From contig BCLD01000018.1 of assembly GCA_001600875.1 (NCBI GenBank), forward strand, positions 703,488 through 767,487: a DNA stretch of 64,000 nucleotides, given 5' to 3'. The notes beneath the pieces were generated by a model that saw nothing but the letters and a program-made list of their open reading frames with translations, made no database searches and was not told the origin of the DNA. The position numbers and the translations under genes were made by a program. The stretch comes from Solicoccozyma terricola (Eukaryota > Basidiomycota > Tremellomycetes > Filobasidiales > Piskurozymaceae). Each line of letters starts with the position of its first letter. The stretch's first letter is position 1. This document shows positions 40,998 through 52,936 of the stretch, piece after piece.

Positions 40998-43817
40998 ATG
41001 GAATCATTCGTCGATATCACAACGACCACCTTCCAGGCTATTCTGGCTGTATGTGTCGTCTTCACAGCAGGATACGCTTTCAACGGCAAGCGTGGAGGGG
41101 AGTTGAGCACGGTGCGGTTCCCAAGACAGAATGGAGTAAGATGCACAACCCTACTGACCTCGTCCGACCGCTCCAGACCCTCGTCTCTGTGGCTAGAAAT
41201 CTCCTACTGCCATGTCTCTTACTCACAACGTTCGCTTCGTCGTCGATGCTCACCTGGCGTCGATTGATAAGCTGTAAGTAGACCTGGGTGACGGTCAAAG
41301 GTGTGTGGAGGACTGACAAAATGGATGTCTCGATCAGTTTGGCCCATCCCGGTCATTGCTCTGGTCAGCCATGTGGCCTCGTTGACAGTGTCTCTACTTG
41401 TTTGGCGTTATGGCTCCACCCCGGATTGGATCGTCGAGTCCTTGACATACAACAAGTGAGTACGGCAGAAGTAAACAATCCGTACGTACGTCAAGACATG
41501 CTCATTCGATCGTTGTCTACAGCGTCGCATCATATCCCCTCCTACTGATCCTCGCTCTGTATCGTATATCTCCAACCGATAATGTCGGCGGTCTTTCTCA
41601 CCTCGAGTGGAGGGTAATGGACAGCACGAAAGACGTCATGGAGCGATCGGTCGTGTACACACTCGTCAATCTGGTCGTCGTGGAGTTGTTCCGGTGAGTA
41701 TGAGGATTGGGGCGTTTATTATACTGTCCTCCAGCCGACTAATCTCGCACTCAAACGACAGAACCTTGCTCAACCCTCTCATCGCCAAGGTAATCCCTGC
41801 CGCTCGTCCAGCTATCAAAGATGAAGACACCGACGAGTCTACCGATCTCATCCCTGACACCCCTACATTCCCCGACGAAGCCACTGAACGCACCCCACTC
41901 ATCAACACGTCGCCTCAAAACACTTCTACATCCAGTCCAACCTCCCAAGAAAGACTGGTCGGCGTTTCTCTCATGTCGCCAATCTTCATCTTCTCGCTTG
42001 TAGGATTGCTTATTGGCTTGATCAAGCCAGTTCAGAGAGGTTTTGTGGGTGTTGGTGCCGGTGATTCGGATGGATCTTGGGCTTGGCAGAGTGTTGGATC
42101 GGGGTTGGTACTTCTCGGAGCTGCGTTTGCGGTGATCGAGATGGTAGGTGTGGGCGCTGGGATCAAGGCTGGAGAGAAGAAGGCGTGAGTGTGTGGAGGG
42201 CGTTGAGATGATGAGAATATCACATTATTAAAGTCCTTCTTCCTCAGCTCTCCCGAGGACAAGATTCCGCCAATTATCGGTACGATCCTTCTCATTACCA
42301 TCTTGCGATACGTTGCTTTACCCGCGATCGTGATCTCGATCGTCCATGGATTCCGTAAGATACCTTCGACTACATTGTACTTGCAGGATCCCGCGTTTGT
42401 GAGTGATGTTGCGGCGAGGCGTGGTGATATAGGTTGAACCTTTTTGTTTCGCACCCAGTCCTTCACCTTATGCCTCTCCGTCATCTCCCCACCGGTTCTT
42501 CCACCAAACCTCAATCCTTTCCGATCCTACGTCCTCTTCTTCACCTTTTACCTCACCATCATCACGTCGTTCGCTGTGGCAGCTGCTATTGCCGTCTCGG
42601 GTCGCGGCGTCTCATTCGAGAACAACTTTGATGTCAAGAGAGCACTCAAGGCGGCGGTCGGTGGTGGTCTGGCAGGTGCTGCGGCCATGATCGTTCAAGT
42701 TTTATCCCTGATGCCGTTGAGGACAATCATGAATTATCAGTATAGGTATGGTGGTACTACCAAGAACGCGACCATGACACTTTGGAGAGACGGGGGTTTC
42801 AAACGGTACTACGCCGGACTGGGTGCTGCATTGTGAGTATGCAGTCAGGCTCGTCTAAGACTGATACTGACCCTTTCCCTCGAGCAGGTTCCAAGCCCCT
42901 CTGTCACGCTTCGGTGACACGGCTGCGAATGCCGGTATCTTCGCTCTCCTCGATTCGTTGACCTGGCCAGTCCTAGTCAAGACCGTAGCAGCCTCCCTCT
43001 GCTCGTCCTGGTTCCGCATGACATTGACACCCATCGACACACTCAAGACCACTCAACAGACGCAAGGTCGTGTAGCTGGATTGAAACTCCTCAGGGAGAG
43101 GATCAAGGAGAAGGGGGTGGGTAGTTTGTGGTACGGTGCGATGGCCACCGCTGTCGCCACTTTTGTTGGACATTGTGAGTGGGAGTGCTTTGTATGAGGT
43201 TGTTGGAGTCTGACCATTTTGTGCCGATCGCAGACCCGTGGTTTGGTGTGAGTCTTTCGGCGATATCCACATTTGTGTCTAGGAGTCGCTAAACTTTGAT
43301 TCGCCACGTAGACATATAATTACCTGTCGGATGTGCTCCCCCTGCCTCATTCGGTCTTCCAAAAGCTTGCCGTAAGTGTCTCGATCACGTCGTTCAGACG
43401 GACTACACACTGATGGTTCGGCTACCTCTAGCGACAAGCTTTCATAGGCTTCGCGGCGTCCGTTGTGTCGGATTCAGTGTCGAATAGTCTACGAGTAGTC
43501 AAGACGTATCGACAGGTTCATGAGGGTTCCGTTAGGTATAGTGAGTGTCTCTTTGTGGATGGTTGCGCGTGGTTCCTGCTGCTGACACTCGCCGCAGTCG
43601 AAGCCGCCAGGAGGATCATCGCCGCTGATGGCATTCTCGGCCTATTTGGTCGTGGGCTCGTAACGAGGTTACTCACTAACGGGCTTCAGGGTCTTCTTTT
43701 CAGTGTCCTGTGGAAGCTATTTACCGAGCTGTGAGTGCGGGGTCAAGCAGTTGAAGACGTATTCCCCTTTGACCCGTTTGTCCGCCTCACAGAATTGCTG
43801 GTAAAGGCAAGGTGTAG
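40998..43817 (+). CDS. Auxin-efflux-type transporter fused to mitochondrial carrier domain
   Basis: The first part (about 40998-42560) has the layout of the auxin efflux carrier/Ecm3 superfamily: N-terminal helix AILAVCVVFTAGYAF, VARNLLLPCLLLTTF, the conserved NNVASYPLLLILALY, a long acidic loop, then C-terminal helices IIGTILLITILRYVAL and DPAFSFTLCLSVISPPVL. The exon starting at 42461 runs without stop or in-frame ATG into a mitochondrial-carrier-type sequence (ALKAAVGGGLAGAAAMIVQV, SLMPLRTIMNYQYR, MTLTPIDTLKTTQQTQG, HYPWFGTYNYLSD, LRVVKTYRQVHEG, RLLTNGLQGLLFSVLWKLF) that ends at 43817 after a final short exon. If the intron after DPAF (donor 42400) is kept, a stop appears at 42436-42438, giving a shorter transporter alone. 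So this is either one fusion protein or two products separated by alternative splicing. Substrates are unknown. Confidence 0.7.
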
Positions 43818-44394
43818 CGACGTGCATGCGGTCAGAAAGGGGAACTGATGACTAGGAGTTGTTACCCGTGGACATTCGTCATTGATGGCGTTTTATTAAT
43901 CTCTACATCAATTCCATGCGTCTTAGTATATCGAGTCGTACACTATTTCTCGTGTATATCTGGTCTAAAGATCTGGATTCTTACAAAGAGAAACGAGCAG
44001 CCAAACTGGCTGGATTATGTAGACAGAAGCACACCGCAGGACAATGGGCAGGTAACTCTTACGATGGCCTCATTGTTCCACATGTCTGGCAAATTGATCG
44101 AGACCAATGTAACATCTGCCCATTTTCCGCGGCGTCATGGTTACGTGTCCGTGAGTCGAGTCCGTAGCTACCGGTATCCTTACAAATATGGCGGCGCAAC
44201 GTTGACAGAGAGAAGCAAGTTTGCGCACTGAAAACTGGAGACGGACGACAGGAGAAAGAGGGTTTAAACTTCCACTTAGACAATAAATCATCACGATGCG
44301 CTGCGTCAAACTCATCTCATTAAACATACCCATGCGCCTCTGAGGGACATCTCTACAGGAAGAAGGCGCACTCCGACTCTCGACGACGACAAGA
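43818..44394. other. Intergenic region upstream of the cluster regulator
   Basis: About 580 bases with no gene I can support. It likely holds the 3'UTR of the carrier fusion gene and the promoter of the C2H2 regulator. I found no GTGGCGG box here, unlike the enzyme promoters further on. Confidence 0.5.
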
Positions 44395-47300
44395 ATGGAT
44401 CAACGATATGCTGGCATCCCTGTCAAGAATTGCCACGTGGGCTTCGGCGGAGATCAATCCCGTCGCCACCGCAAAACGGATGTCACCGACCAGCAAGCAC
44501 TGCCGACAACACCACCACCCCACCCCCACCACCACCACCACCACCACCACCACCGCAAACATACCTCATCTTCACCGTCAAGCATGGATGCACGCAGCCA
44601 TGTGTGCACCGTCTGCAAGGTGCGATTCGTCAAAGCGGAGCATCTCCTTGTAAGCATTCCGCTTGTAGCGCCATTGAGATCCCGATCGGTGACTGAAACA
44701 TCGTAATGTCATGACAGAGACATGAGCGGAGCCGTAAGTGCTACTGAGTGGCATCAGTCACTGTGGTTGCTGATCTCCCGTGGTAACGCTACAGACACCA
44801 AGGCACGTCCATTCTCATGTCCAACATGCAACAAGCAGTTTACTCGCCAGGACTCCCTTTCGCGACACGTCCGGCTACACACCGGCGGCCCCTCGGGACC
44901 ACTTGCCCGCCCTACAAGGACAAGAAATCAGCGATCCGATCAGCGATCCGATCTGATGGATCAGGCAGCCTATTCCACGACCGATTCGCCGAGGCAACTT
45001 CGAGCTAGTAAATCTCTATCCCCGATCACAGTGTCAGACCGCGAGGATGGATCAGAGTTGGAGGTCTCAAATCCCACTGTCTACGATCAGGAAGACCTTG
45101 CTGGAGATGCGATGATCCTCGAGTTAGTGACAACGAGGGCTCGGTGGTCGAGCTGCAATTGATGCCCGTACTCTCTACCTCATGACCTATGTGTCCAATC
45201 CCCTGCACCGAATGAATCAAGGCCGGACCCACCGTTCATCGAATCCACAGTACCCAGTGACATGGCAGAGCCTTCATCAACGCATTCCACACTCCTTGGG
45301 TCAAATGCACATCTACCTTTAGATGATAATGATCCGCATATGAACTTTTCTTTTGGTGGCATGGGTAACGGAATGCAGGATGACTTTGATCTCCTACATC
45401 TCCTCGCGAACAACATACTTCCCTTCTCCGAAAGCGTCCAAGCGTCTCCCAGGTTTCTCGACTCGATCGGACTTGGTGGAGCAGCCGTCTCATCGGTGAC
45501 AACCATGCCATCCATGTACCTTCCCAATCTCCCGGATGCGTCAGCAGCCTGGGCATCGACCATCCCTCCTCCAAGCTCCACAAACGCCGGACCGAAACAG
45601 ACGACGTGGCATGCGGGCACACCCACGCCGGCCGGTTCGATGACAACGACGGCGTCGCAAAAAGAAGATGCTTTTGCAGGCTCTGCGGTGCGAAGTCAAG
45701 AGGCGCTGACGGAGGCGCATTCCCTGATACTTGACATGGTGGGTACCATACTGGTTTGCTGTATCATCCCCCTCCCGTGGTTGACGTAAATACGCAGTCA
45801 TCACGCATTGCGAACGAGTCATCGCCATTATCCGCGTCCTTTCTCGACATCAGCTTGAGAATGTTCTTTACCAGGTTTCTACCCATGTTTCCAGTCATAC
45901 ATCAACCGACATTCAGCGTTAGGTATACCATTGCACCACTCCTACTGAATATGATTGCGATAGGAAGCCTCTCGTTGACGACTGTGGACGCAAGGAGAAA
46001 GGTGAGCCTGGCCGCATTGGTGGCGAAATACTCAGCCAGCGCTAAGTGTTCTCGCCGAGAAACAGGGTCAAGCTTTGTGGCGTCTCGTTCACAAAGCAGT
46101 CGCAGGTAGTGTAAGCAACTGGTGATCCGGTAACGGAATGCAAGCTGATGGTAGATCCTTTGGCGGACACAGTGGGATCGCCTCATCGAGCACCGGGGTC
46201 GCTGGGACCCATGCAAGGGAATACAACTCGTGATCACAGCACTGCTTGGTCAAATTTATGCTGCAATGTCATTAGTGAGTGTAGCGCATTCATGGCCTTA
46301 TTTCATCTCTCACGACAGCCCTTCCATCAGGACCCTGATGTCAGGCGCACGTCAGAAGTCTTCCGCAGCATGAGCTTTCGATTCGCACGTCTAGCTGGAA
46401 TGCTTGATCCTCAAGTTGTCAGCGCAATCGTGGAGCCTCCGCTCGGCAATACCTCCCGTCAGGCTCTCTCCGATGCATGGCATTTGTGGGTATGGCAGGA
46501 AACGCAACGACGTGCAGTCATTGGACACTACATTCTCGACGGACAGATCACCCATGTTTTTGACTTTGTGACGACAGCCAATCACCTGGCAAACCCATTC
46601 CCAATGCTGTCGGGCGATAATGCCTTTTTGGCGCCAACTGCCGAGGCGTGGGCGGATTCCTTTCGCCCTCAAAGACCGTCAACCGGCTTCGCTGGCATGT
46701 TTACCGACGTCTTTATCGCCAAGCAGTCGATTGACTCCCGTGGACTCTCCGGGATAACCTTGGCCGCCTTGCTGGAAGGATTGTTCTCCGTGGTCGTCGA
46801 GGATCGAGAGTCTCCTCATGTGACGCTGAGCAGGCTGAGTATGGTTGACGTGCTTGACGCTTTGGGAACTGTGTATGCCAGCCTCTACGACTGGAGAGGC
46901 AACAACCGTGTCGCTCTGTTGATGCGCTGGCATACGATCGCCATGATTCTCCTGGAATGCAATCATGACTTGGGGGAAGAGCTTCGTGGCTCACGGCGTT
47001 CTCGAAGAGCTGTATTGCACGCCAACGCGATCAGACAGCTTGCGGAGAATCTCTCCTTTTCGTCAATATCATCGCCCCACTTCAGCATCCCATACTCGGT
47101 GCAAAGGGCCGCGACCGTTCTCATCCGGTGGATGGGAGTGAGTTTCTACTCAGAAGCGGGTTTACGTGAGCCGCAATACCCTCTGGAGCACGAGGTAGAT
47201 TGGCATACGATGTCACAACGTGGTTGCGATCGGAACGGGGATGATGCTTTGAGGCATGATCTTGCGTTTGTTATACGTGGGGGCGAGGTTACGCTGGATG

Positions 47301-47419
47301 GCGCAATATTAGGACACCATCATCTCCTGCCCATGGTAACGCTCTTGCAGGCGTTTGGTAAGGTGTGGGAGGCAGCTTCGGGGATGGCGGAAGAATTGGC
47401 ATCACAGCTGGTCACTTGA
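44395..47419 (+). CDS. C2H2 zinc-finger regulator with fungal TF domain
   Basis: A transcription factor with two N-terminal C2H2 fingers and a C-terminal fungal-specific regulatory domain. Finger 1 reads CTVCKVRFVKAEHLLRHERSH and finger 2 starts CPTCNKQFTRQDSLSRH and ends VRLH; both fit C-x2-C-x12-H-x3-H. Finger 1 spans three exons, with a 16-base exon (44718-44733) in the middle. After a Ser/Pro-rich linker, the sequence FLDISLRMFFTRFLPMFPVI and LWVWQETQRRAVIGHYIL match the middle homology region of Zas1/Klf1-like fungal regulators (Pfam Fungal_trans). The start may be 44395 (giving a His run) or 44584 (MDARSHVCTVCK); I take the longer. One intron before 45223 is inferred to remove an in-frame stop at 45160. 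It heads the aromatic-degradation cluster and is its likely regulator. Confidence 0.8.
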
Positions 47420-47609
47420 GCCGCTTGTCTGTAAAATACGGTTTGCTTTGAGTGTTTACAATAGATGACACCCCGCAAGTCTTGGGTATGACCCGTTGCT
47501 GCTGGCTTGATAAACAACTAGTAGCCAATCAGACCCCTTGGAAGAACCGTATTCATTCTTGCAACATTCTTGATACAACGACATTGGACCGTCAGCGTCC
47601 GTCCCAGCT

Positions 47610-49505
47610 TCAGTCTATACAAATACCCATGCCCTTCATGGCATGCCTCAACAGCGCTTCGAGCGAGACATCGCACTTTGCAAAGCCATACACGTAATTG
47701 TCTGGCCGAATGAGGACATGCCGAGCGTTGCCATTCTCATTGAACCACTTGGCGTAAGCGTCGGCATCATCATCGTTCGTTTCCACCAGCAACACCATCG
47801 CCTTTAGCTTATCGAGGAGCCGTTGGCTCGCTTGTGATACTTGCCAAGGTTGCTCCTTTGCGAGCGCTACAACATGCCAGCCGAATGTCTCAATTGGTCC
47901 ACCGTCACAGTCGAGTTTCGGCTGTAGCTTGCCGGCTCTTCGCTCCAAACAGCCACCGTGACTGATCGCATCGTAGAAACCACCATCAGCATGTGCGAGC
48001 TCCAGGCAGAATGGCTGCGAGACGCCGCCTCGGGCCAAGAAGCTGTTGCGAAGGAGGGCATGCTGTGAGAAGTGCCATGGATCAGCAAGTTGGGATGAAG
48101 ATTTCGTGGGGTTGACTACCCACCATCGCCTTGGAGCGCTCTGGATCAGTCTGGCAGATCGGTTCACCGAGATCGATCGCCCTCTTCATCACCACATCGA
48201 CATGCGCTTTGCGTTCCAGGTTATAAGAGCTGATAAGATGCTGGTCTGCCCCACCTCGCAGGATGGCTCCAATCCTCCATGCTAGAGCGCTAGCGTCTCG
48301 GATGCCCGAGTTGAGACCTTGACCGATGAATGGTGGCATTTGGTGCGCTCTGTGGACCGATGTGAGCCATGCAGCCCATACCACCCTCTATTCATGGCAA
48401 CTCACGCATCCCCAATCAGGCATACCCGGTCTCCATCCCAATACCTTTCAGCCCTGTCAAGTGGGGTAAGCGGTCAGCCGTCAGCTGTAGGGATCCAATA
48501 ACCATCACTCACTGCAACGAGCGAAATCTGTACACCACACTCCGCTCAATCTCGCAATTGGTGGGATTCATACCATACTTTGCCATTCGCTTCCACACAG
48601 CCCTGGGATCACAAAGCTCCGCGTTTGTCTCGTGAGGAAGGCGCATAAACTCCCAACGAAAACGCCCGTTGCCACTGGCGATCATCGTTGTGGGTCGTTC
48701 TGGATCGCAGACTTGCTTCCAAGCCCACTTTGATGAGTCGTCGACCGGTATCTATATGACCAACAGCGATAGTGAGCGTTTTTGAAAGAAGAGACCAAAA
48801 CCCTCCGCCTATCAAACTCACACAATCGACGATAAGCCAATCATAGCAAAGTCCAAAGTCGACCTGCTCGATCCCAGCGGCTTTCCTGACAGAGCTGTTC
48901 GCGCCATCAGCTCCGATGAGCCATTTGGCGCGGACGTTCATTGTAGGATTGTATTGATTGGTTCCCTTGTAGCTCTTGAAGGAAATGTCATATTCACCAT
49001 CGACGGCATCGGTTTTTTGGAATCCGCCAAACTCCCAGTGGCGGTAGATGGGTACACCTGCTGCAACACATGCCGAAGCAACTGCCGCTTCAAACACTGG
49101 TTGGCAGAACATGGTGATGCCAGGGTAGCCTGAACAACCTCGACTGTGTCCGTCGAGTCGTTCCAATGTCTCTTCGTTCTCGTCTACCCACACAAAGTCC
49201 TTGACACCCGCCGTCGCCGACTTCATCATGTTCCTCAGCTCGTATCCCAGTCCAGCTTTCGCGGCTACACTGAGGGACTCATCGCCTAGGACAACTGCGC
49301 GAGGGAGCGGATAAATAGCCCCCTGGCGTTCATAGATGTGGACATCGATCCCTAGTTTCTTCAAGAGCAGGGCGCAGATCATTCCAGGGATACCGGCTCC
49401 GATGATGCATACTTCACAGGTGCGTTCGAGAGCAGGGAATTCCGGAGTGCCAGCAGAGTGACCGTTGGTCTGAGGAGCAGCATCCATGGTGGCCTCGTTG
49501 ACCAT
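47610..49505 (-). CDS. MhpA-like FAD-dependent aromatic hydroxylase
   Basis: A class A flavoprotein monooxygenase that would add a ring hydroxyl group using NAD(P)H and O2. The FAD-binding motif is IIGAGIPGMICALLLKKLG followed by VHIYER. The DG motif is WLIGADGANSSVRKAAG. The GD motif is rebuilt across two introns as CLIGDAAHQMPPFIGQGLNSG, closely like bacterial MhpA (3-(3-hydroxyphenyl)propionate hydroxylase) and related phenol hydroxylases. The C-terminal thioredoxin-like region contains HVLIRPDNYVYGF. ATG 49505 (MVNEATMDAA) is chosen; an in-frame ATG at 49487 is possible. At least four introns are seen. It is divergent from the ring-cleaving dioxygenase across 408 bp. The real substrate is not fixed by sequence: a phenol with a carboxylated side chain or a simple phenol would fit. 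Confidence 0.87.
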
Positions 49506-49913
49506 GATTGGAAGGTTGCGAATTCGAGTCCAGGGTTTGTGTCGTGTGCTGGTGAAATTGCTGCAAGAGTCGGTAAACAACTCTCTCTTCAGCGGGACGA
49601 CTGACTATTATACCTGGACTCCTCGCTGCTAGCATCGATCGGAGGCAGCTGATCGATATCAGTGGCGGTGGTGGCGGTGACGGTGGCGGGAGCGGTGGCG
49701 GTGGGGATATCTTCCCCGCTTTCTTTCCCCGTGGAGCCTCCCTCCCACGCAGTGGCGATATAGATTGCGGGGAATCGAGGGCATGGCATATAAGTCGAGG
49801 AGCGACTCTATGCCGCGTGAACCCCCACCTATAGTGCCCTGCCACCCATCATCAACCCCTCCCACACCCGCATACATCGCATCTTTACTCGCATCCAACC
49901 GATATCTCAAATC
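49506..49913. promoter_or_regulatory. Shared divergent promoter, hydroxylase / dioxygenase
   Basis: A 408 bp region between divergent start codons. It contains four copies of GTGGCGG on the plus strand, starting at 49662, 49671, 49683 and 49695. The same heptamer recurs in the promoter regions of the FAH gene and the MFS gene. It is a candidate binding site for the cluster regulator. It could also be only a GGTGGC microsatellite. Confidence 0.5.
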
Positions 49914-51221
49914 ATGACGTCCGAACCACGAGTAATGCTGAAACGCCTCGGGCACATCATCTACTCGCACTCGGATATCGACAAGGCCAGGGCATTCCTC
50001 GAAGATTTCGGCATGACACTGGCTGGCCGTGAGGGAGACAAGTATTACTATCGCGGATATGGCGACCTCCCTTATGTCTATGTTGCTGAAAAGGCTGAAG
50101 GGAAAGGTGCCTTCAAAGGCACTGCGTGGGAAGCCGAGAGCCGAGAGGAATTAGAGAAAGCTGCCAGAATTCCGGTGAGAGTGCCACGATGTATAGTGGC
50201 TCTGCCAGGCGATCTGACCCAATCTCACCCCCCAGGGCGCTTCTGAAATCATCGAGCTGTCTGGACCGGGAGGAGGCTACATGGTCACGATTCCAGACGC
50301 ATACGGCATACCGTTTCATGTCATTTGGGGTCAAACGCTTCGAGACCCTGAATACCCAACGGACGCCACCAAGCCATCCAATCTTGGGATCGTCGATCAT
50401 GACGCAAAGGTCAGACCACCGGGTGTTTACCAGCGTTTCAAAGAGGATGGAATCGTCCCGATTCACAAGTTGGGTCACTATGTGCTCAATGTACCGGACT
50501 ACGAGACGTGAGTGTGTTCTTCAGCACAACACCCGCTGGTACTGAGGCAGTCGCTTCTGCACGTAGGGCAGCCCGATTTTACATTGGCAACTTCAATCTC
50601 AAACCTATCGACATCCTCACCGAAGGTCCCGGAGGTCCTACTGTCGGCTCCTTCTTACGTCTGGACCGTGGCAAGGAGCGAGTGGATCATCGTGAGTGCC
50701 TCGACATGTTCAGCAGATCATGCCCGCTGACGCAACATCCGGTACCCTGGTCGAAAATCGCAGACAATTTGTTTCTTCAGACCAGCTACCCTGCCTCTGA
50801 CACGCCCACCATCCACCATTCCGCATACGAACTGTTCGATGTGGATCACGAGGTGAGAAGGCTGTCTGGAAACACCCTGATGACGAACGCCTGGTGCTAA
50901 CCTTCCCCTTTTTTCCTACAGTTCCGTGCCCATGAGTATCTCCTCTCAAAGGGCTGGGAACTCGGTTGGGGAGTTGGACGTCATATCCTCGGCAGCCAGA
51001 TTTTTGACTACTGGCATCACAGCGATGACTTCAACGTTGAACATTATGCAGACGGTGACCTCGTGAATGATGAGACTCCAGTGACTACTCATGCAATCAC
51101 GCTAGGCCCGCCGAAAGAGGAGTACTATATGACTTGGGGACCTAAATTCAATGAGGGGTGGCTCAAATCGGCAGACGTGAGCCTGGAGCACAGATTGAAT
51201 CACACGCAGATCAAGGTGTGA
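49914..51221 (+). CDS. VOC-family extradiol ring-cleavage dioxygenase
   Basis: A two-module vicinal-oxygen-chelate protein (glyoxalase/extradiol dioxygenase fold), related to catechol 2,3-dioxygenases, which open catechol rings next to the hydroxyls with Fe(II). Module 1 begins LKRLGHIIYSHSDIDKARAF and ends GYMVTIPDAYGIPFHVIWG. Module 2 begins HKLGHYVLNVPDYE, with the expected first metal-ligand His, then HHSAYELFDVDHE with the second His. The C-terminal region GPPKEEYYMTWGPKF is where a Glu ligand would fall. Exon joins are clear: RIP/GASEI, ET/ARRFYIG, RVDH/HNLFLQ, DHE/FRAHEY. About 340 residues, as in the family. ATG 49914 is the first after the divergent promoter. It would act on the catechol made by the hydroxylase. 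The substrate preference is unknown. Confidence 0.85.
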
Positions 51222-51833
51222 GGCGTGGTTGGATTGTAATGTTTATATATGAAACGAAAATCGGATGCCTTGAAGCCTTAGCATATACGGATTGGGTGGC
51301 CAAGAGTTCAATGTAGGACAGAATTCAGCCTCGACAGGTCTATCTTGGTTTCATTCCGTTATTTTGAGGGCTGTGTGTTACGTCTCGCCGGGATGTGTAT
51401 CCATATATCATGCTGTAGGTTATGCCTGGCGGTCGCACATGAAGTTGACCAATACATCGCACGCTGGCTTGGTTCGTGGGTCAGAGATCAGGCCCGTCAA
51501 ACTACTGATAGCGGAGAAGGGAATTTTCCGGTGTCGGTTTCTACACATTACCAGACCCCAACGTTCAGTGAATCTACCCCCACTGACCCCTTGGTTGAAT
51601 ACGCTGGAGCACCAACATCGACGACATCTCTCCAGGAATAGGTTATGCCGGTGGCGGGGATGGATTTGAACCAGCAAACGCCATCCCCACCACCTTATCC
51701 CCACCACCGCATTTGCTGGGGGCCAAGCGGTCCAGCCTTATACTTAAACGATGCCAACAAGGCAACTCGCCGCAGTGAGACGATGAAAGATCCTAAAATT
51801 CTCAATATCTCTCGCCTTCTACACACGCACATC
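51222..51833. promoter_or_regulatory. Upstream region of the FAH-family gene
   Basis: About 610 bases between the dioxygenase stop and the FAH-family ATG. It has one GTGGCGG at 51651 and CCACCGC at 51704, close to CCCCACCACC repeats. An in-frame upstream ATG at 51783 exists. No other gene is supported. Confidence 0.4.
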
Positions 51834-52936
51834 ATGCCATCCATTCCATCCCTTCCACCCCGAAACTGGTCCCGACTTGCCCGCTTCGTGGCAAAGGAAG
51901 ACGGGAAGGTGCACTATGGCCAGCCGATCGATGACGAGGTGGATGTCGGTGCAACTGTCGCTGCAGCAAAGCCCTGCGAGATGTACGAGATCAAGGGATC
52001 GAATCCACCCTTTGATGGACATGTGGACAAGTCTTGCAAGCTGACAATTTCCGAGGTGAGTAGCAGGAGACACGGTCCTCCAAGTCCGCTACCAACTCCC
52101 TCCCAACCTACCAGCTACTCTCGCCTATCGAATCAGTTCCTGGCACCATCCGATGCATGGGCGCGAACTTCCGCAAGCACGTCGCAGAAGCCGGTCTGAA
52201 AGTGCCTAAAACACCCGTTCTCTTCATTAAGCCGCCAACTTCCCTCGCTGGACCCGGGGATATCCCCATCCCCAAGTTCGTGCACGAAGACCGAGACGAG
52301 GAGATGGGTCCGGAGCAGTTGGATTTTGAAACCGAGTTGGCTTTCGTAGTATCCAAGGATGCTAGGGATATCACACCGGAGCAAGCCAAGAGTTACATTT
52401 TAGGGTGAGGCTCAATAGACAGACGCCGACAGGAGCTCGAACTGACATTTACTTACAAAATCTCACCCAGGTACACCTCAGCAAACGATATCACCGGTCG
52501 TTTTCATCAATTCAGGCAATCACAGTGGAACTTTGCAAAAGGCTTCGACAAGTTTTGCCCGATTGGACCTGTTCTCGTCAGCCCTGAGCGAGTGGGTGAC
52601 GTATGCGCGTTGGCCTTCAAGGGTTGTCTGAATGGAACTGTGATGCAAGAAGATAACACCAAGTGAGCCTTGGGGAGAAGCGCGACAATGTAACTCGTGA
52701 AGACTGATCTCCTGCCGAACCCCTCACGCAGCGACTGGATCTTCCCTGTCCACGAAGCGCTGTCGTTCTTATCGTCCGGTACGACTATACCAGCGGGTAC
52801 ACTCTGCCTGATGGGTACTCCCAGCGGCATCGGATGGTTCTGCAAGCCCAAGAAGATGTTGAGGAATGGAGACGTGTTTACGGTGTGGCATGATGGAGGA
52901 ATCGGAACCTTGCAGAACAGGATGGTGTTTGAATAA
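51834..52936 (+). CDS. Fumarylacetoacetate hydrolase-family enzyme
   Basis: This belongs to the FAH superfamily, which hydrolyses or decarboxylates/isomerises open-chain dicarbonyl products of aromatic breakdown. The protein is about 300 residues. Family motifs are MGANFRKHVAEAG, FIKPPTSLAGPGD, LDFETELAFVV (the two acidic metal ligands), YTSANDITGRFHQF, FAKGFDKFCPIGPVLV, and TLCLMGTPSGIGWF. ATG 51834 gives MPSIPSLPPRNW, the usual length; an in-frame ATG at 51783 would add 17 residues. Introns interrupt after TISE, after YILG and after EDNT. It lies directly downstream of the dioxygenase on the same strand, so it most likely handles the ring-opened product. Whether it acts as hydrolase, or as HpaG-like decarboxylase/isomerase, cannot be decided from sequence. 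Confidence 0.88.

Noticed and set aside
51647..51700. tRNA B-box-like GGTTCAAATCC on the minus strand
   Set aside because: No matching A box, acceptor stem or T-arm pairing could be formed around it.
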